From positions 55,723,735 to 55,787,734 of the forward strand of contig CM019070.1 of the NCBI GenBank assembly GCA_009667805.1: a stretch of 64,000 bases of DNA, in the 5' to 3' direction. The stretch is from Leptobrachium leishanense. Taxonomy: Eukaryota; Chordata; Amphibia; Anura; Megophryidae. Of the stretch, positions 58,345 to 64,000 are shown one piece after another. How positions within the stretch are numbered: the first letter of the stretch is position 1; each line of letters starts with the position of its first letter. The notes below the pieces were generated by a model. The model was not told where the DNA came from and ran no database searches. It was given only the letters and a program-made list of their open reading frames with translations. A program made the position numbers and the translations under genes.

Positions 58345-59690
58345 TCTGCATTCACAAAACCTCCAGCACTGAACTCTTCCACAATACCACAAAAGGGTTA
58401 CGGTGTGAATGCACTTGCTGCCATGACAGGCACAATATTTGGCTGCACTGACGCCTGTGCCAGATTTATATCATTTAAATTTTTTGAACCGCAGGGTCCA
58501 ACCCTGCACTCTTCCACAATACCACAAAAGGGTTACGGTGTGAATGCACTTGCTGCCATGAAAGGCACAATATTTGGCTGCACTGACGCCTGTGCCAGAT
58601 TTATATCATTTTATTTTTCTGAACCGCAGGGTCCAACCCTGCACAATTTCACAATACCACAAAAGGGTTACGGTGTGAATGCACTTGCTGCCATGAAAGG
58701 CACAATATTTGGCTGCACTGACGCCTGTGCCAGATTTATATCATATTAATTTTTTGAACCGCAGGGACCAACCCTGCACTCTTCCACAATACCACAAAAG
58801 GGTTATGGTGTGAATGCACTTGCTGCCATGAAAGGCACAATATTTGGCTGCACTGACGCCTGTGCCAGATTTATATCATTTTAATTTTCTGAACCGCAGG
58901 GTCCAACCCTGCATTTTTTCACAATACCACAAAAGGGTTACGGTGTGAATGCACTTGCTGCCATGAAAGGCACAATATTTGGCTGCACTGACGCCTGTGC
59001 CAGATTTATATCATTTTAATTTTTTGAACCGCAGGGTCCAACCCTGCACTCTTCCACAATACCACAAAAGGGTTATGGTGTGAATGCACTTGCTGCCATG
59101 AAAGGCACAATATTTGGCTGCACTGACGCCTGTGCCAGATTTATATTATTTTAATTTTCTGAACCGCAGGGTCCAACCCTGCACTCTTTCACAATACCAC
59201 AAAAGGTTACGGTGTGAATGCACTTGCTGCATGAAAGGCACAATATTTGGCTGCACTGACGCCTGTGCCAGATTTATATCATTTTAATTTTTTGAACCGC
59301 AGGGTCCAACCCTGCACTCTTCCACAATACCACAAAAGGGTTACGGTGTGAATGCACTTGCTGCCATGAAAGGCACAATATTTGGCTGCACTGACGCCTG
59401 TGCCAGATTTATATCATTTTAATTTTTTGAACCGCAGGGTCCAACCCTGCACTCTTCCACAATACCACAAAAGGGTTACGGTGTGAATGCACTTGCTGCC
59501 ATGAAAGGCACAATATTTGGCTGCATTGACGCCTGTGCCAGATTTATATCATTTAAATTTTTTGAACCGCAGGGTCCAACTCTGCACTCTTCCACAATAC
59601 CACAAAAGGGTTACGGTGTGAAGGCACTTGCTGCCATGAAAGGCACAATATCTGGGTGCACTGACACCTTTACCAGATTCATATATTTTT
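58345..59690. repeat. 135-bp minisatellite, about ten copies
   Basis: The unit GCACTCTTCCACAATACC, then AAAGGGTTACGGTGTGAATG, CACTTGCTGCCATGAAAGGC and TTTGAACCGCAGGGTCC repeats at exactly 135 bp (58501, 58636, 58771). One unit near 59205 has lost two bases. The multiple-of-three period produces false repetitive frames. Confidence 0.94.
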
Positions 59691-60700
59691 AATATAGGGG
59701 CGCAAGGTCCACCCGTGCACTCTTCCACAATACTACAGAGGGGTTACTGTATGATGGTACTTACTGGCCTGGCACCAAATGCACAATATCTGGGTGCACT
59801 GACGCCTTTACCAGATTCATATCTTTTTAATATAGGACTGCATGGTCCACCCCTGCACTCTTCCACAATACTACAGAGGGGTTACTGTATGATGGTATTT
59901 GCTGGCCTGGCAGTCTGGCACCAAAAGCACAATATCTGGGCGCACTGACACCCATTACCAGATTCATATCTTTTTAATATAGGAACGCAAGGTCCACTCC
60001 TGCACTCTTCCACAATACTACAGAGGGGTTACTGTATGATGGTATTTGCTGGCCTGGCAGTCTGGCATCAAAAGCACAATATCTGGGTGCACTGACGCCC
60101 ATTACCAGATTCATATCTTTTTAATATAGGACCGCAAGGTCCACCCCTGCACTCTTCCACAATACTACAGAGGGGTTACTGTAGGAATGCAATTGCTGGC
60201 CTGGCAGTCTGGCACCAAAAGCACAATTTCTGGGTGCACTGACGCCCATTGCCAGATTCATATATTTTTAATATAGGACCGCAAGGTCCACCCCTGCACT
60301 CTTCCACAATACTACAGAGGGGTTACTATAGGAATGCACTTGCTTGCCTGGCACCAAAAGCCCAATATCTGGGTGCACTGACGCCCATTACCAGATTCCT
60401 ATATTTTTAATATAGGGCCGCAAGGTCCACCTCTGCACTCTTCCACAATACTACAGAGGGGTTACTGTAGGAATGCACTTGCTTGCCTGGCACCAAAAGC
60501 ACAATATCTGGGTGCACTGACGCCCATTACCAGATTTATATCTTTTTAATATAGGACCGCAAGGTCCACCCCTGCACTCTTCCACAATACCACAGAGGGG
60601 TTACTGTATGATGGCACTTGCTGGCCTGGCACCAAAGGCACAATATTTGGGTGCACTGCCACTGACGCCTGTATCAGATTCATATCCTCAGAGGGGTTAC
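59691..60700. repeat. Diverged minisatellite, period about 120-147 bp
   Basis: Related units with CTTCCACAATACTACAGAGG, GGTTACTGTATGATGGTA, TCTGGGTGCACTGACGCC and TTTTTAATATAGGACCGCA. It continues the 135-bp array towards the right end of the hAT. Confidence 0.9.
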
Positions 60701-61264
60701 TGTGGGACGGCACTGTTGCCGACGCTAAAGGCCCAATTTTAAAGCACCTATTATTACTTTCATCCAAAGCCTGCATAAGTTTCACAATAATTTAGCCAAA
60801 AAATCACTAAACTTTTTCTGCGTGTCTGAAAAATGTCTCCTCTTTTCATGCAGACTTCCGCCCCAAGCAGTTGTTTATGGATAGATTAAAGGAAAACCAT
60901 TTACTGTCATTTGAAATGTCATTTTTTTGTTTTTACATATTTCTATACATCCTAGAAATCCGCCACTTCACGGGCAGGTTATGGGGACCATCTAGGCACG
61001 ATATTTGAAGGAATTTTTCGTTTTTATTTTTAATCCTTATTTCATGGAAAACTCTTTGTTTTCTGTCCCCCAGGGCACTACCCGAACCCCCATACACCTT
61101 TTATGGCAAATATCTAGCATATATGCCCTTTTGGAGGGCACTCTAAAAATCGAATTTTGAGTCCCATTGACTTGCATTGAGTTCGAGTTCGAGTTCGAAT
61201 CTGAACATTTGAAAAGTTTGAGTTCGAGTGCGAACCGAACTTGGGGGTGTTCGGCTCATCACTA
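60701..61264. other. Right subterminal region of the giant hAT
   Basis: Non-coding. The last 130 bp carry repeated GAGTTCGA motifs matching the TTCG-rich left end and the solo end at 34692. Confidence 0.8.
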
Positions 61265-61272
61265 GTCCAGAG
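61265..61272. repeat. Target-site duplication, right
   Basis: GTCCAGAG, identical to 48880-48887. Confidence 0.93.
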
Positions 61273-61689
61273 GCCTTCACCCTCTGAAATCATACTCATG
61301 TCTGTTGGTCTTGAGATGAAGATAGAAAGATTTCACATTGCTCCATTTAGGTAGAAAAGCGTAAAAGTGTTTTGACACTCTTAACCCTTCCCTACCAAGT
61401 AGGTTTGAATTAAACTACTGGCAGGGACCCATGGGTTTATGGAAAACCACTTTAATTAGACATTTTTCTATCACTACTACATACACTCACACATACAGCT
61501 ACACACCACTCATACACACACCCTGTAACTGCATAATAATTTTACAATGCTCTTATAGCCTTATACAGTATTTAACAGGCAAAGGACTCTTTCTGCAGGT
61601 CAAATTTTGGTAAGACTCCATTATTATTGTTTTCCTTTATTTATATAGCACCACGAATTTCGCAGCACTTTAAAAGATCAGTGTACAAG
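61273..61689. other. Intergenic DNA with a dispersed-repeat fragment
   Basis: Near 61620-61680 there is a degenerate copy of the TTCTGCAGCGCTGTACAA-type repeat (ATTTATATAGCACC then TTCGCAGCACTTTA). An (ACAC)-rich patch lies near 61480-61530. Confidence 0.45.
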
Positions 61690-62413
61690 GAGTTCGAGGG
61701 CAGTGAAATCCCCATGAAAAAGCACTGCTTCGGCTATTCAGAGAACACAAACCAGCAGTGAAAGGTTGCCCTGCCATTCGGTGGTTTAATTCGGCAAGTT
61801 TATTCAGGAGAATCCCATAGACTTCAATGTTAAAAATATTCCCGTTTTAATTCAATATCTAATAAACCATTCATTATAAAATTCTGCAGCAAAAAGTCTC
61901 TTTATTTATAGATTTTTTAGGATACTTTAAGCATTTTTCAGATTTTTTTTTAAAAGTGCGATTTTTTTTTTTTCAGTTTACTTATTTTTTCTGTAACAGC
62001 CCTCTTTATTATCATTCCCTGGACCTCCTGTGAAAATTTCAGACATTTTCGCTCAGTAGTTTCTTTGCAAACAGCGTTTCATTTTCCCAGATTCATACAA
62101 ATGGTTTTTCTAATTTATTCACTGCCTCCTCTACGTCACAGCTGCTTCGGCTCTGTGTGATTCGGCTCCTGTTCGGCTCCTGTTCGGCTCCTGTTCGGCT
62201 TCTTCGAAGGTTAATCCAGATGTTTTTGCTTGTTTTCAGCGTGCATTCGGTTAGTTTTCAGTGGGTTTACGGCAGCTTTTCCCTGCAATTCGGGGACCCT
62301 GTGCTGTTTGCTGAATACACCGCAGGGTCACCGAAATGCAATCGGCAAAAGGAACTGAATTGAAGAGAACGAAAAGTCACCGAACGTGCGGTGACTTTTC
62401 GAATCTCTTTGGA
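61690..62413. mobile_element. Foldback element, second copy (left-truncated)
   Basis: Collinear with about 3930-4680 of the first copy: GAACACAAAC, CATTCGGTGGTTTAATTCGG, CAATAAACC-like and CGCTCAGTAGTTTCTTTG blocks recur in order. A TTCGGCTCCTG triplet repeat near 62160-62195 is specific to this copy. The right end is GAATCTCTTTGGATAACTCTG. Confidence 0.8.
62370..62401. repeat. Subterminal 13-bp hairpin, second copy
   Basis: CGAAAAGTCACCG pairs with CGGTGACTTTTCG around an AACGTG loop. It differs from 4631-4662 by changes on both arms that preserve pairing. Confidence 0.85.
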
Positions 62414-62866
62414 TAACTCTGCATGTCTCATGATGCTCAGGAAGCCTTAAGGCAAGCAGGACACCTTGGAACATGTAGTACAGAAACATCTGAGGGTCGC
62501 AATTACTGCCATAATCTACTGAACTTTGGACTTTGGGGACACCTGAAGGCATGGATGTGGTTATGGGAAAGATCCAAGATCTACATTGTCTCATGGGGGA
62601 AAATAGAGAGGCTTATGCTGCCTGTGACCAAAATATTCTATAAATGCAAACAATCGTGTTAAGAAAAATATATGGAGTGTCACGACAGACATATTTAGAA
62701 AAATGGACATGGCATATAGATGACTGATGACCTAATACCATCAAATATTAACAGTTCATACTCAGACATCTAGTTTCCATGTAAGCACAGTTGAAGAGGT
62801 ATAATATTAGACAGTTTGGCCTAGACAGACTTTTCTCACAAAATCCCAGTAGGAGTTTGACATTGT
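62414..62866. other. Intergenic DNA
   Basis: No supported feature. Confidence 0.5.
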
Positions 62867-63048
62867 CAGGTCTATTCAAAGAAAGGTGAAACTCAGGAGA
62901 ATGACTGGAGGAGTGAAAATTATTGGTCAAAATAGCCAAATCAGAATAATTCTCCCATTTATCTCACTTTCCAAATCGGCTATTTGGTCTAGATTGTTCT
63001 CTTCTCCTGCCAATTCTTCCGGTTTTCACTTTTCTTTGAATAGACCTG
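62867..63048. mobile_element. Palindromic MITE, second copy (182 bp)
   Basis: CAGGTCTATTCAAAGAAAGG and its near-complement at the right end. The interior is collinear with 26597-26779 (TTGGTCAAAAT, CCATTTATCTCACTTTCC, GGTCTAGATTGTTCTCTTC). No clean TTA duplication is left at this site. Confidence 0.85.
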
Positions 63049-64000
63049 TATTTCTTTTATTCAGGACGATAAATCAATATGAGCAAGAACCAAGACTTTC
63101 CTACTTGGAGTTTATGCTTAATAGGTGGTCCCTGTGGTAAGGCCCAGCTACAAATTACAGGTTACTAATGAGATTTCTACACTCATATCCCCAAGTTAAC
63201 ATAAAATCATTAACCCAATTATTTGTCCAGAAAGGCCTTTATGTATAGATGTCGCTTAAAATAGCTGCATATCCCATAAATATTTTCTACGCTGCTGCAG
63301 CAGTACTATTTAAATTAGAATCGGACAGCGGTAGCACTTTCGTCCTGCAGAGGTGTCATCCAAAATAATGTGCAGAGGTGCAAGTAACACTACCCACTAA
63401 TAGCCCTAATGCAATAAAAAGATATTTATTTAAACCTTAATACATTTTATGTATTGATATTTGTGTGATATTGTCAAGGTCAGACACTCAGCCCAGAAAC
63501 TGCTGTCAGAATAAAGTGGCAATTCTGTCAAACCGGACTACTTAGTATTTTAACCGGTGTCATCCCATGAAACGGTATCCTCCACTGAGTATTATTGTGT
63601 TTATTAAAATAATATGAATACGCTTATTAATGATTTCTGGATCATTATCTGGCAGCTGACCAACAACCAAGCATAAATCATTGAAAGCAAAATGGGACAC
63701 CAAATCCCGAGGGTTTTTAATTGTTGCCAATCATAAACGGCTAGCAACATAGTCTCGCGCTGATTTTCTTGAGCATTAAATGGATTTGATCTAATAATGT
63801 CGGAAATCCATTGAATAAATTATGAAAGTTCTGTCATTGACACGGCACAATAGTAACCTTCATACATAAACCACTTAACCCCATAAAATGCTAAGCCAGT
63901 AATTATTCCTCCAAAGGTATTAGAAATAACATTAACAAAGTTTAACAGTATTACTTTAATGTCTCCTTTTTTTCCTCCCGTTGGAGTTTCAGTAGAAAAA
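63049..64000. other. Repeat-poor AT-rich DNA
   Basis: No gene is seen. The sequence 63,590-63,900 is rich in TAAT/ATTA motifs with little sign of repeat origin, compatible with but not proof of a conserved regulatory element. Confidence 0.4.

Larger units (their letters stand above)
48888..61264 (+). mobile_element. Giant hAT transposon, 12,377 bp, with perfect 8-bp target duplication
   Basis: The left tip TAGGGATGAGC and the complement of the right tip, TAGTGATGAGC, match at 10 of 11 positions. GTCCAGAG lies immediately outside both ends (48880-48887 and 61265-61272), a perfect 8-bp duplication that also fits the nTnnnnAn preference of Ac-type hATs. Subterminal regions are packed with TTCG/GAAC motifs, likely transposase-binding sites. 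Contents in order: promoter, two minisatellites, a BED-finger hAT transposase gene (decayed, internally duplicated), a nested L1, the transposase C-terminus and long 3' minisatellites. Typical hATs are 2.5-5 kb, so this one is unusually large even after removing the L1. Confidence 0.93.

Noticed and set aside
58339..58749. 136-codon frame with 45-residue repeats
   Set aside because: Produced by the 135-bp minisatellite downstream of the transposase stop. No promoter or homologous family is apparent.

Overview
The window looks like intergenic DNA from a vertebrate with a large, repeat-rich genome, most likely a frog or another amphibian. The evidence is the mixture of repeats: CR1-, L2- and L1-type LINEs, a Penelope-like element with a GIY-YIG domain, Tc1-like, hAT-like and TTAA-flanked DNA transposons, a tRNA-derived SINE and hammerhead-ribozyme repeats. 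I found no convincing host protein-coding exon. Every long reading frame with recognisable domains belongs to a mobile element, and nearly all of these are broken. The species call is an inference from repeat flavour, not a database match.

Layout. 0-9 kb: a tandem duplication, a foldback element (3788-4683), a full-length Tc1-like transposon (6138-7759) and a run of consecutive hairpins (8659-8996). 10-14 kb: a 5'-truncated Penelope-like element on the minus strand (about 11070-13558) with inverted flanking arms and a hammerhead ribozyme, carrying a nested 548-bp hAT-like element. 15-24 kb: an old hAT-like element with GT-rich repeats, two copies of a tRNA-derived SINE, a foldback element with a telomere-like core (20364-21130) and small inverted-repeat elements. 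25-32.5 kb: CR1 and L2 fragments, a Tigger/MER2-like element and several MITEs. 33.7-38.8 kb: two Tc1-like remnants, a solo hAT end and a CR1 LINE with a 494-codon open frame. 40.8-44.9 kb: a retroelement fragment with a 17-bp target duplication and a second CR1 LINE with mutated RT motifs. 47.2-48.2 kb: an L2-like tail followed by a two-copy 324-bp tandem repeat in which each unit carries a hammerhead ribozyme.

The largest object is one hAT element of 12,377 bp (48888-61264). It has matching termini and a perfect 8-bp target duplication, GTCCAGAG, on both sides. Inside are a CCAAT/TATA promoter, two 5' minisatellites, a decayed BED-finger hAT transposase gene with a 2-kb internal tandem duplication and a 0.8-kb foreign segment, a 2.3-kb 5'-truncated L1 with its own 12-bp target duplication, and about 2.3 kb of 3' minisatellite. 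61-64 kb holds second copies of the foldback element and of a palindromic MITE, then repeat-poor AT-rich DNA.

The elements interact mainly by nesting: hAT within Penelope, MITE within L2, MITE within a dispersed repeat, CR1 within a dispersed repeat, and L1 within hAT. That gives relative ages. The most interesting signals are the hammerhead tandem dimer at 47.5-48.2 kb, the intact-ended giant hAT with a dead transposase, the hairpin run at 8.7-9.0 kb and the telomere-like foldback element at 20.4-21.1 kb.
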